From the NCBI GenBank assembly GCA_016927125.1, contig JAFGNG010000062.1:1-24828 (forward strand): a stretch of DNA of 24,828 bases, written 5' to 3'. Under the pieces are notes generated by a model. The model was not told the origin of the DNA. It saw nothing but the letters and a program-made list of their open reading frames with translations, and ran no database searches. Below are positions 1 through 7,665 of this stretch, piece by piece. Made by a program: the position numbers and the translations under genes. This DNA is from Planctomycetota bacterium (GTDB lineage: Bacteria > Planctomycetota > SZUA-567 > JAFGNG01). The first letter of the stretch is position 1. Each line of letters begins with the position of its first letter.

Positions 1-1
1 C

Positions 2-631
2 GGCTTCTTCTATATCCTCACCCTCTTCATGGGATTGGGCGCGATGGTCAACGGCGCTCTCAACCTTGAGGATAATAACATGGCGGCCCCGCTTCTAGCC
101 AACTCCTATGGGACCGTGCTTTTCGCTGTCATCTCGGCCATTGCTTTTGCTACAGTCCTCGGCACCGTCAGCGGCTTGATTGTCGCGGCTTCCGGCGCAG
201 TAGCGCACGACCTGATGGACCGCTATTTCAGCCTGAACATGACCGATCGACAGAAGGTTATCGCTGGTAAGTTTGCGGCCTTTACGGTCGGCTTAGTGGC
301 CATTATCCTCGGGATTCTCTTCAAGGGCATGAATGTCTCCTTCCTGGTCGGCTGGGCCTTTGCCGTGGCGGCCTCCGCTAACCTGCCGGCGATTGTCATG
401 CTCCTTTTCTGGAAGAAGACAACCGCCAAGGGTATTATCGCCTCCATCATCGTGGGCATGGTATCGGCGATCGGGATTATCCTGCTCAGCCCGAGCATGT
501 ATGAACGCTATGGGTTTGCTCGCACCTCTGCTCTTATCCCGTTGGATAATCCGGGACTCATTTCAATCCCCCTCAGCTTTATCGCCCTGGTTCTCGTCTC
601 ACTTCTGACCCAGAAGAAAAAAGCTGATTAG
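2..631 (+). CDS. Sodium/solute symporter, ActP-like (C-terminal part)
   Basis: The reading frame is open from base 2, so the gene starts before the window and only the last 209 residues are visible. It belongs to the sodium:solute symporter family and most resembles the C-terminal half of cation/acetate symporters (ActP), which import acetate and other short carboxylates across the inner membrane. Seen: several hydrophobic segments, the helix-loop stretch AHDLMDRYF, the segment VGWAFAVAASANLPAIVMLL, which matches ActP closely, and a cytoplasmic tail ending QKKKAD. A clear terminator follows 35 bases after the stop, so this is the last gene of its transcript. The family assignment is firm; the substrate (acetate or another monocarboxylate) is inferred from similarity. 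Confidence 0.85.
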   Translation, partial: GFFYILTLFMGLGAMVNGALNLEDNNMAAPLLANSYGTVLFAVISAIAFATVLGTVSGLIVAASGAVAHDLMDRYFSLNMTDRQKVIAGKFAAFTVGLVAIILGILFKGMNVSFLVGWAFAVAASANLPAIVMLLFWKKTTAKGIIASIIVGMVSAIGIILLSPSMYERYGFARTSALIPLDNPGLISIPLSFIALVLVSLLTQKKKAD

Positions 632-665
632 AATTTTGAATATACACTTCCGACTACAACCTTGT

Positions 666-700
666 TGGCCGGTGCTTTGATAGTGCCGGCCAGCTTTTTT
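666..700 (+). terminator. Rho-independent terminator after the symporter gene
   Basis: A seven-base-pair stem (TGGCCGG at 666-672 with CCGGCCA at 686-692) is followed by GC and a run of six T. It lies 35 bases after the symporter stop and has the form of an intrinsic terminator. Confidence 0.85.
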
Positions 701-738
701 AACTATATTTTGAACCTTGACTTAATCAGACACACCTA

Positions 739-767
739 TATTTTAGTTAAGCAATAGTGCGTATAAT
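739..767 (+). promoter_or_regulatory. Candidate promoter of the thioesterase gene
   Basis: A perfect TATAAT lies at 762-767, 38 bases before the thioesterase start. The region around 739-744 (TATTTT) would be a poor -35 box. The call rests mainly on the -10 match and on the position between a terminator and a start codon. Confidence 0.4.
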
Positions 768-805
768 CACTGGCAACCGCTCAACAAGAAATACTATAGG
801 ATTAC

Positions 806-1558
806 ATGATGATCCCGGAAATCATTAACCAGCATAATGTCCGTGAATATGAAACCGATCCTGATGGGGATCTGCGCATTGCTACCATGATGCAATTACT
901 GCAGGATCTGGCCACTCAGCATGTTGATGCCTGGAATGTCGGGAGCGATGACCTCAACGAGAAGAACCAGACCTGGGTTGCTTCCCGCTACGCGGTTAAA
1001 ATCCACCGTTATCCGAAGAAGTATGAAGATCTAATCCTGAGAACCTGGGCAATTCCCCGGACCGGGATGCAAGCCCTGCGAGATTTTACCTTTAAAACCC
1101 GGGACGGGGAGACTCTCATCTCCGCGACGAGTTCGTGGTCAATCATTGATCTAAATTCCCACCGCCCGGTCCGCCTCAATGATGCAGTTCCCCCGTGGCC
1201 CACTTTAGAGGAAAGGGCAATCGACATCAAGTTGCGGGGATTACCCCTGGTTGAGGAATATCAAATTGAGAAAGAATATTTCCCGCGGCGGGATGATATT
1301 GATCGCAATCTGCATGTGACCAATTCCATCTATCCCCTGTGGGCGCTGGATGCGATTCCTGGAAACCTGGAGGAGGAGTACAAGCCTGCCGAAATCTTCA
1401 TGGCGTATACGGGTGAAGCTCGATATGGCAATTCGGTGGTCGCGCGCACCGGGGTATTAAATGAGGAAAATGGTAAAGCCGCGACTCTGCATTCCCTCTT
1501 CTCCGGCAGGGATGACATCGACTTCTTCCGCCAGAAAACCCTTTGGACTAAGCACTAA
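806..1558 (+). CDS. Acyl-ACP thioesterase
   Basis: Acyl-ACP thioesterases (plant FatA/FatB family and bacterial homologues) hydrolyse acyl-acyl carrier protein to free fatty acid in the cytosol and end chain elongation. The 250-residue protein shows the two-hotdog layout. The first domain (about 5-130) contains the segment WVASRYAVKIHRYP. The second has the catalytic signature DIDRNLHVTNSIYPLW at 164-179, with N168 and H170 matching the conserved Asn and His of the family, and an acidic segment (GEARYGNSV) further on. The length matches bacterial members. Two start codons sit side by side (806 and 809); the AGG at 798-800 suits either. The gene is monocistronic between a terminator and a convergent neighbour whose stop is 10 bases away. 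Substrate chain length cannot be read from the sequence. Confidence 0.9.
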   Translation: MMIPEIINQHNVREYETDPDGDLRIATMMQLLQDLATQHVDAWNVGSDDLNEKNQTWVASRYAVKIHRYPKKYEDLILRTWAIPRTGMQALRDFTFKTRDGETLISATSSWSIIDLNSHRPVRLNDAVPPWPTLEERAIDIKLRGLPLVEEYQIEKEYFPRRDDIDRNLHVTNSIYPLWALDAIPGNLEEEYKPAEIFMAYTGEARYGNSVVARTGVLNEENGKAATLHSLFSGRDDIDFFRQKTLWTKH

Positions 1559-1568
1559 AGCTCCCGCC

Positions 1569-2522
1569 TTAATCCCTGTCAACTTCCGAGCTGATCACAT
1601 TACCCTCTGGGTCGATGGCAACCTCCAGAGTTTGCTTGTCCTGTTGAATTACTAACTCGTAGAAAAACTTCTTATCAGCGCAACGGAACTTTTTCTCCAG
1701 TTTTGTCAAGCGGCAATTTTGGTAATTGGTAGTCAGCGCCTGTTGCACCGGGGGGGGTAACTGATTGTATTGCACTTCTTCATTAATAAACTTAAACTCG
1801 CCGTTACTCTCTGCTTCAGCTTCGTATTCCTTATTATTCAATTCCACATCTACCAGGTAAGCAACATCACCGGCATTGTTTCCCTTGGATATCGCCTTGA
1901 CAGTTCCCTGGGCAAACCATCTCTGAATTGAATTTTTCAAACCCTCGGGAAGGGCGGTTATATCCAGTTCCGATATTTTCTCATCTTTTATATTATCTTT
2001 TTTATCAACACTCGCCACGGGCTCTTCCCGGGCACCTCTGGTCTTATCCTCTTCTTGGACGGTAAAGCTCTGGGCTTTGCCGTTCAGGTTGAATTTTATC
2101 TCGTAGCTTACCTCCGGTTTTGGTAGGGCAGTCCACTCACCGGAATTTGCTTTCCCTCGTTTCTCATGCTTTTCAATTCGCAAGATTTCTCCCCGTCCCA
2201 CCTTCTTTCTTACGGTATCTCGCAAGCTTTCAGGTAATTCGCTCGTTTTAATTTTGTAGTTAATCTCACCGATAATACCTTCCGAAGAGACCCCAACCTC
2301 TTTCTTTATTCCTCCTTCCTTAAGATCCACCTGGAAAAACTTGTCGCCGGACTCGCGCCCGGTATCGACATTAGTTATATTACCGTCTGGAAAAGCCTCT
2401 TCAATGGCCTGCTTGGCAGCCTCGGAGAGTTTCTTCTCGCCTTTAGCAAACGAAAAACTATTGAATACCATCACCGCACTGATAGCAAAAACCAGTATTC
2501 TGACTGTCTGATACTTCTTCAT
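1569..2522 (-). CDS. Exported protein with PepSY-like repeats
   Basis: The protein has a 26-residue signal peptide (MKKYQTVRI, a hydrophobic stretch, then SFAKG) and is predicted to act outside the inner membrane. The start at 2522 is chosen over an in-frame upstream codon at 2597 because GGAGG lies eight bases before it and the signal peptide begins there. The mature part (317 residues in all) appears to hold four PepSY-like units. Each starts with a helix of the type 'LP..L...V...' (about 32-44, 96-110, 191-204, 255-267) and continues into a strand pair containing YEI, YLVDV or YELVI. Bacterial PepSY-like domains often occur in pairs and are thought to inhibit proteases or bind ligands. No enzyme motif is visible. 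A lysine-rich linker (about 157-183) separates units two and three. The exact function is unknown; the domain call is by pattern only. Confidence 0.7.
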   Translation of the reverse strand: MKKYQTVRILVFAISAVMVFNSFSFAKGEKKLSEAAKQAIEEAFPDGNITNVDTGRESGDKFFQVDLKEGGIKKEVGVSSEGIIGEINYKIKTSELPESLRDTVRKKVGRGEILRIEKHEKRGKANSGEWTALPKPEVSYEIKFNLNGKAQSFTVQEEDKTRGAREEPVASVDKKDNIKDEKISELDITALPEGLKNSIQRWFAQGTVKAISKGNNAGDVAYLVDVELNNKEYEAEAESNGEFKFINEEVQYNQLPPPVQQALTTNYQNCRLTKLEKKFRCADKKFFYELVIQQDKQTLEVAIDPEGNVISSEVDRD

Positions 2523-2587
2523 AAAACCAACCTCCGAATGAAAATAAATGTATAGTTCATTCTGATGACATCCCTGTCCTCTATGTA

Positions 2588-2596
2588 AATATAGCA
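2588..2596 (-). promoter_or_regulatory. Candidate extended -10 of the PepSY-like gene
   Basis: Read on the minus strand this is TGCTATATT, an extended -10 element with one mismatch, 66 bases upstream of the chosen start. No convincing -35 box is present, which is tolerable for an extended -10 promoter. Weak evidence. Confidence 0.3.
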
Positions 2597-2760
2597 CAAA
2601 TAATTCTAAAAACCTGCATTATTTAAAAACTGGGTATTAAATTTATTCATAACCACCTGCAGAATAAGTTTATTAGGAAAGATTCTTGCGGGATAACCCG
2701 GAAAAGATAAGATTAAAGCACCTAATCCAATAACTTCCTCAAGCCGTGAGGATAAAAAAG

Positions 2761-3870
2761 ATGTCGGCGCCATCCAAAATTACCAGCTTAAAGGTAGGTA
2801 TTATCGGTATTGTCCGGGGTTACTGGTTTATTCAGGCTCTCAAACATACCTCAAACATTGAATTAGCCGCCCTCTGCGCCAGGGATAATGACAAACTTAA
2901 GTCTTCGGCGAAGAAATGGGGCCTTAATGTCAAATTGTATACCTCTTATGAACAAATGCTGGCCAGCGACATAGACGCTGTCATCGTAGCCACCCCGGTG
3001 CCGCTCCACGCGGAACATGCCATTGCCGCCCTCAATGCGGGTAAACATGTGCTTTCGGAGGTTCCGGCAGCATCAAACCTGGAGGATTGTCAAAGGCTGC
3101 TGCAAGCGGCCAGGATTTCCGGACGGGTATATATGCTGGCAGAGAACTTCTGTTACATGCGCCCCTGGAGCCTGGTAAAGCGCCTTGTGGAGGAGGGGAG
3201 GTTTGGGGAGATCTTTTACGGCGAGGGGAAATTGCTCGCACCGATCTCTTTCAAGGACCCGCAGGACGGCTATCATTGGTACACTGATGAGTGGGCGATG
3301 CGCAAGGGGCATCAATACAGCACCCACTTTATCGGGCCATTGTGCCAGGTCTTTGGCGAACGCATTACCGGGGTATCATGTCTTGGCTCCGGGCAGCATT
3401 ATCACGACTGGGCAGGGGGGGATGATACCAGCGCGATGCTCTGTCGAACGGAATCCGGCAAGCTTATCAGCCTGCGCGTTGATTTCTATTCCCACCGGCC
3501 TGATGCAAATGAAGGGCTGCTGGAGATCCAGGGGACCAAGGGGTGTTGCCGGATCAGTCCCGGAGGGGGCAATGATCGCCAGGAAGTATACTTCCACGGA
3601 GTCAGCCAGGCAGGCAAATGGCAGAGTCTGTGGGAGTATTCCGAATACCTGGATAAAAAATGGCATAAACTCCCGGCAGAAATCCTGGCCAAGACCTTTG
3701 ACAGCGGCTTGCCCTTTATGCTTGCAGATTTTGCTACTGCCGCCCTGGGTAACACCCCACCCGCCTTGGACATCCTCTTTGCGCTTAATATAACCGCACC
3801 CGGACTGCTCTCGGAGATTTCCAGCCATCAGGGCGGGGCTTTTATCCATATGCCCCAATATTTGATTTAA
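2761..3870 (+). CDS. Gfo/Idh/MocA family oxidoreductase-like protein
   Basis: This family usually oxidises or reduces sugars and cyclitols with NAD(P)H in the cytosol. Seen: an N-terminal Rossmann fold (about 10-125) with VGIIGIVRG in place of the usual GxGxxG loop, the conserved ATPVPLHAEHA segment at 77-87, and EVP at 100-102 where the family normally has EKP with a catalytic lysine. The C-terminal alpha/beta domain contains GHQYSTHFIGPL, with a histidine where the family catalytic histidine is found. The length of 369 residues is normal. The ATG at 2761 is chosen because GAGGAT lies seven bases before it; an in-frame GTG at 2746 has no such site. The gene stands alone between two AT-rich gaps. 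The altered loop and missing lysine leave open whether it is a redox enzyme; the substrate is unknown. Confidence 0.85.
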   Translation: MSAPSKITSLKVGIIGIVRGYWFIQALKHTSNIELAALCARDNDKLKSSAKKWGLNVKLYTSYEQMLASDIDAVIVATPVPLHAEHAIAALNAGKHVLSEVPAASNLEDCQRLLQAARISGRVYMLAENFCYMRPWSLVKRLVEEGRFGEIFYGEGKLLAPISFKDPQDGYHWYTDEWAMRKGHQYSTHFIGPLCQVFGERITGVSCLGSGQHYHDWAGGDDTSAMLCRTESGKLISLRVDFYSHRPDANEGLLEIQGTKGCCRISPGGGNDRQEVYFHGVSQAGKWQSLWEYSEYLDKKWHKLPAEILAKTFDSGLPFMLADFATAALGNTPPALDILFALNITAPGLLSEISSHQGGAFIHMPQYLI

Positions 3871-3926
3871 TGGTTATCCAGCATAGCGTTAAATAATTAA
3901 AAGCTATTTTAGCCCTGTGCCAAACC

Positions 3927-3954
3927 TTGCATTGTATGTAACATTTCTTATAGT
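3927..3954 (+). promoter_or_regulatory. Candidate promoter of the DoxX-quinone operon
   Basis: TTGCAT (3927-3932) and TATAGT (3949-3954) are separated by 16 bases. The -10 matches five of six consensus bases, the -35 only three. It lies 140 bases before the DoxX start, in the only non-coding gap (3871-4093) ahead of the operon. No riboswitch or other structure is evident in the rest of that gap. Confidence 0.35.
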
Positions 3955-4093
3955 TATTCTGTATAGGGCTAATTATTACCACTATCTATTTTTTATTATT
4001 CATCTAAGCCGGTTCTCAGTTCTATTGAAACGATCAGATGCCTGGTCGGGGGTTGTGATATAGAAGGATTGGGCTTGTCCAAGGAGGCTTGAG

Positions 4094-4546
4094 ATGGAAA
4101 AGAAATGCGGAAGCTGCGTGGATTTTGGTCTGCTGGTTTTAAGAATCGGTATCGGCGCAGCGTTTATCAAACACGGCTACCCCAAGTTGTTTGAAGGAAC
4201 CGTCGAGAGTTGGACTGCCCTGGGGTCAAATATGTCAATTGTCGGGATTACCTTCGCCCCGGCTTTCTGGGGATTTATGGCGGCTTTCTCCGAAGCGGTA
4301 GGGGGGTTGGCTCTGGTCCTCGGCATCTGGGTTCGACCGGCCGCTTTCTTAATGCTGATCACCATGGGAATCGCGACTGCCATGCATATTAAGGGTGGCG
4401 GCGATTTCAATGTATATTCGCACGCCCTGAAGATGGCGGTTGTCTTCCTGGCTATCTTCATAGCCGGTGGTGGCAAATATGCGATCGGCGCCTGTTTCAC
4501 TGGCAAGTGCACCAAGCCTAAGACAGGAGAAGCCGGTGGAGATTAA
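4094..4546 (+). CDS. DoxX family membrane protein
   Basis: A 150-residue inner-membrane protein with four hydrophobic helices. The DoxX signature is visible: GLLVLRIGIGAAFIKHGYPKL near the N-terminus, then FSEAVGGLALVLG and IATAMHIKGG. DoxX proteins were named from an archaeal thiosulfate:quinone oxidoreductase subunit; most bacterial copies have no proven reaction but sit near redox enzymes. Cysteines are present at both ends (CGSC near the N-terminus, ACFTGKC near the C-terminus), which could bind metal or form disulfides; this is inference. AAGGAGG lies seven bases before the start. The last 11 bases overlap the start of the next gene, so it is the first gene of a five-gene operon for prenyl-quinone and redox functions. 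Confidence 0.85.
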   Translation: MEKKCGSCVDFGLLVLRIGIGAAFIKHGYPKLFEGTVESWTALGSNMSIVGITFAPAFWGFMAAFSEAVGGLALVLGIWVRPAAFLMLITMGIATAMHIKGGGDFNVYSHALKMAVVFLAIFIAGGGKYAIGACFTGKCTKPKTGEAGGD

Positions 4547-5597
4547 GTTCCGCGCCGCCTTTGAGCAGGAACTTTACAACCGTTTAAACTCTATCCAGTT
4601 TGAGATCTCAGAACGGACTAAGGTTCCTTTTCTCGGTGAATCCATTTCAGAATTTGTCCTCAACCGCGGTAAGCGGATTCGTCCGACCTTGTTTCTGATC
4701 GCCTATTACGGATATGCCCAGGAGCCTAATCCTGACATTCTCAAGATTGCAGTCGCGCTGGAACTATTACACAGTTTTGCCCTGATCCACGATGATATTG
4801 TGGATGACAGCTCACTGCGCCGCGCCTGTGACTCCATGCATATCCGCTTGGGAAGATTGCAGAATTCTCCCCGGGCAAATGCCCATTCCGGCAAGGCGCT
4901 CGCGTTACTTGCAGGGGATGTGCTCTATACCATTGCGATTGAAACTTTTATTTCAATCCAGGAAGATCCCACCCGCAAGGAGAAGGCTCTCCAGGAACTC
5001 TTGCAGACAGCCCGGTCGACAGGTGCGGGCGCTTTTCTGGAACTGTGCTCCCGCCAAGGCGGAGAAATTAAAGTTAACCGGAACCTGATTCTGCAAATTT
5101 ACAATCTTAAAACCGTCGGCTACACCTTTGCCTGTCCCTTGAAACTGGCTGCAATTTTCGCGGACGTTTCGCAGGCAGAGCAAGACTTACTTGCCGATTT
5201 CGCCGAATGCCTCGGCTATGCCTACCAAATCAAGGACGACTGTGAAGATTTAAAATCTTTTGTGGATTCCTCGCCCGAAGCCTTGCCGATGCAGCCAGAA
5301 GAGATCCGGATGATGCTGCCGACCTGGTACTTATACCGCAATCTGACTGCCGAAAACCGTTTTTGGATTGAGCGCTTGCAGCAGCCCTCCCGCGAGGATT
5401 TGTGCAAGCTGAAGGAATTGCTGAGCAGCGCGGGGGCGTTTGAACAGGCATACGAGGAATCACAGAAGTTTATTGATCGCGCTTACCGCATTATTCCAAA
5501 TCTTACGATGCAGCGCGAGAGCCGGGAAGGAATGGCTGGATGCCTGCAAATGTTCTTTAAAATCACGGCTGGAAATCTGCAGGAGGCCAAACTCTGA
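4536..5597 (+). CDS. Polyprenyl diphosphate synthase
   Basis: Trans-type isoprenyl diphosphate synthases condense isopentenyl diphosphate onto an allylic primer in the cytosol. Seen: the first aspartate-rich motif HDDIVDD, the RGKRIRP segment upstream of it, the KT pair in NLKTVGYTFACPLKLAA, and the second aspartate motif KDDCED. All family hallmarks are present, and the length of 353 residues suits geranylgeranyl to octaprenyl synthases. The GTG at 4536 is taken as the start because AGGAG (4525-4529) lies six bases before it; the frame is open further upstream inside DoxX, but that part reads as a shadow. The gene overlaps DoxX by 11 bases and UbiA follows directly, so the product is probably the side chain for that transferase. 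Product chain length depends on residues before the first motif and is not called here. Confidence 0.9.
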   Translation: MEIKFRAAFEQELYNRLNSIQFEISERTKVPFLGESISEFVLNRGKRIRPTLFLIAYYGYAQEPNPDILKIAVALELLHSFALIHDDIVDDSSLRRACDSMHIRLGRLQNSPRANAHSGKALALLAGDVLYTIAIETFISIQEDPTRKEKALQELLQTARSTGAGAFLELCSRQGGEIKVNRNLILQIYNLKTVGYTFACPLKLAAIFADVSQAEQDLLADFAECLGYAYQIKDDCEDLKSFVDSSPEALPMQPEEIRMMLPTWYLYRNLTAENRFWIERLQQPSREDLCKLKELLSSAGAFEQAYEESQKFIDRAYRIIPNLTMQRESREGMAGCLQMFFKITAGNLQEAKL

Positions 5598-5608
5598 TTT
5601 CATTATAC

Positions 5609-6481
5609 TTGCGAGCATTGCGGATACCATTTTTAAGTGCAAGCATCCTCCCCTATATGTTCGGTACCCTCCTGAAGACCGGCAAGGTTGACTGTACCGC
5701 CTTTTATCTCGGTCTGGCTGCTGTGGCCGCCACTCACCTGGCGGCGAACTTAATCAATGATTATGCTGATGCGGAGAGCGGTGCGGATTGGCAGGATCTT
5801 GAATATTACGGATTCTTCGGCGGTTCCAAGCTAATCCAGGAGGAAAAGCTTAGCCCAAGATTTTTTAGTACCATGGCGATTGTGTTTGCCGTGCTGAGCT
5901 TTGTTTCGGTGGGATTGCTGGCAATGCACCTGCGTAATTACTCCATCCTGCTGGTTATCATCTTTGTTTTAACCCTCTCAGTATCGTATTCTTACGGCCC
6001 TTTGAAAATGTCTTATCACGGACTGGGTGAAACCGTGATTTTTGTCTTATTTGGTCCTGCTATAGTGATTGGCGCTGCTTATATTCAAGATCACTCCCTG
6101 TTTACACTTCGCACCGTCTTTTTATCCCTGCCCTTTGGACTACTAACCTCAGCTATCCTTATTGCCAATGAGGTCCCGGATGCTTTTGACGACCTTAAGT
6201 CCGGAAAGAAGACCTTGGTCGGGATTGTCGGCCCCAGAAAAGCCTATCTTCTTTTCGATTCCCTGGTTGCATCTTCATACATAATTATTATCATTGCAGT
6301 AGCCGTGGATTGGCTCAGGCCCTTATCACTCTACAGCCTGTGCGCTGTTATTGTGGCTTGGCAAGCCACGGTGGTATTAAAGAAGTTTTACGCCTATAAG
6401 TATAAGTTATTGCGGTCATCAAAGTTGGCGATAATTCACCAAATCATCGTAGGATTGATTTTAATCTTGAGTGTTTTATGA
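5609..6481 (+). CDS. UbiA family prenyltransferase (MenA-like)
   Basis: UbiA enzymes are inner-membrane proteins that join a polyprenyl diphosphate to an aromatic or other acceptor using Mg2+. Seen: about eight hydrophobic segments, the first aspartate motif NLINDYADAESGAD (residues 47-60), a GGSKLIQEEKLSP segment reminiscent of MenA (1,4-dihydroxy-2-naphthoate prenyltransferase), and the second motif DAFDDLKSGK (191-200). The start is uncertain. No ATG precedes the conserved sequence; TTG 5609 is given here. However, AGGAGG (5581-5586) is spaced for CTG 5594 or ATT 5597, which would add four or five residues (ISLYL) that read as natural UbiA sequence. The gene follows the polyprenyl synthase and overlaps the NADH dehydrogenase start by four bases (ATGA). 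The acceptor is inferred, not proven. Confidence 0.88.
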   Translation: MRALRIPFLSASILPYMFGTLLKTGKVDCTAFYLGLAAVAATHLAANLINDYADAESGADWQDLEYYGFFGGSKLIQEEKLSPRFFSTMAIVFAVLSFVSVGLLAMHLRNYSILLVIIFVLTLSVSYSYGPLKMSYHGLGETVIFVLFGPAIVIGAAYIQDHSLFTLRTVFLSLPFGLLTSAILIANEVPDAFDDLKSGKKTLVGIVGPRKAYLLFDSLVASSYIIIIIAVAVDWLRPLSLYSLCAVIVAWQATVVLKKFYAYKYKLLRSSKLAIIHQIIVGLILILSVL

Positions 6482-7653
6482 AGCAACGTGCAATCATTAT
6501 CGGCGGTGGGTTTGCAGGACTTGCCGCAGCCAAGCGTCTCAAGCGCGAACTGGGGAAAATCGAGGTTCTCCTGATTGATAAGCGCACCCATCATAACTTC
6601 CTGCCCCTCCTACCAGACCTGGTTGGCAGGGATTTCAAAGAAGAAAACCTGCTTTATCCCCTTGAGCATGCCTCCCAGCGCTTTGGGTTTGAATTTCTCA
6701 ACAGCCGGGTCAAATCCATTGACCTCGAGGAGCAAAAGCTGACCACGGTACTGGATGAAATCCCCTTTGATTTCCTGGTGATTGCAACTGGTTCGGAGAC
6801 GGATTTCTATGCCAGCGTGGATATTCACAAACATGCCTATACCCTGGAATCAGTAGACGATGCCATCAAACTGAGAAGAGCGCTTTTTGAAGCCCGCGGG
6901 AAGAATATCGTAATCTGCGGAGGCGGTTATACTGGCGTGGAGCTTGCCAGCGCGGTTGCCATGGCCTGTAGACGGCATTTTCTGAACAACACGATAACCC
7001 TGGTTAATATCGGACAGAGCCTCTGCACCAGCTTACCCTGGCAATTCCAAAAATATATCAGCGAGAATCTCGAAAACCTGGCGATAAATGTCAAGCTCGG
7101 TACGACAGTATCCAGGGCTGAGAAAGACGTGGTACAGCTTGAAAACGGCGAGATTATCAGGAATAGCTTACTCATCTGGGTCGCGGGAAAAACCACTTCT
7201 GGTATTATTCAGGGGTTGCAGGTAGATAAGAACCGTCGGGGCAGGCTGCTGGTGGATCCTTATCTTCGCATCGGCAAGTTCATCTTTGCCGCCGGGGATG
7301 TTGCCAGTTTTGTCCACGGCGCGGAGAATCTGCGGATGTCTGTCCAATTCTCCTTGAGTCAAGGGCATTGCGCCGCGGATAATATCGCCCGCTATCTTAA
7401 CGGCCGCCCTCTGGTACCCTTCAAAGCCCACGATCCCGGGTATGTTGTTCCGATGGCTAACGGTCTGTCCTGCGGGAAGGTGATGAACCGGGATTTATTC
7501 GGCCGGCTTCCCACCTGGCTGCATTACAGCATGTCGGCGTTCCGCTCATACAGCCCCAAAAACAGCTATAATGTACTCCGAGACTGGCTCTCATCCAGCT
7601 TTCACAACCCTGATAAAAAGTTCCAAATCAATAATCTGGCCAATAAATATTAA
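6478..7653 (+). CDS. Type II NADH:quinone oxidoreductase (NDH-2-like)
   Basis: A two-dinucleotide-fold flavoprotein that would oxidise NADH and reduce membrane quinone without pumping protons. Seen: the FAD fold at the N-terminus (IIIGGGFAGLAAA, glycines at 9-14), the HHNFLPLLPDLVG segment typical of NDH-2, an NAD(P)-binding fold (VICGGGYTGVELA, 148-153 being the glycine loop), and the second FAD motif FIFAAGDVASF (AAGD at 271-274). No redox-active CxxxxC pair is present, which excludes the disulfide reductase branch. The C-terminal part (about 340-380) is amphipathic, as in NDH-2 membrane anchoring. The length of 391 residues is usual. The ATG overlaps the UbiA stop (ATGA), implying translational coupling. 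Sulfide:quinone reductase is a less likely alternative, since its conserved cysteines are not seen. Confidence 0.87.
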   Translation: MKQRAIIIGGGFAGLAAAKRLKRELGKIEVLLIDKRTHHNFLPLLPDLVGRDFKEENLLYPLEHASQRFGFEFLNSRVKSIDLEEQKLTTVLDEIPFDFLVIATGSETDFYASVDIHKHAYTLESVDDAIKLRRALFEARGKNIVICGGGYTGVELASAVAMACRRHFLNNTITLVNIGQSLCTSLPWQFQKYISENLENLAINVKLGTTVSRAEKDVVQLENGEIIRNSLLIWVAGKTTSGIIQGLQVDKNRRGRLLVDPYLRIGKFIFAAGDVASFVHGAENLRMSVQFSLSQGHCAADNIARYLNGRPLVPFKAHDPGYVVPMANGLSCGKVMNRDLFGRLPTWLHYSMSAFRSYSPKNSYNVLRDWLSSSFHNPDKKFQINNLANKY

Positions 7654-7665
7654 AGGAGGATTGTT

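Noticed and set aside
3185..3793. A 202-codon open frame inside the Gfo/Idh/MocA gene in another frame
   Set aside because: The sequence is arginine- and serine-rich with no family resemblance, while the overlapping frame is a clear family member.
3909..3972. Inverted repeat TTAGCCCT / AGGGCTAA upstream of the DoxX operon
   Set aside because: Eight bases with a 48-base loop in AT-rich DNA can occur by chance, and no known element matches.
4031..4048. Imperfect palindrome CGATCAG...CTGGTCG before the DoxX gene
   Set aside because: It has one mismatch and no second copy or known consensus, so it is not listed as an operator.
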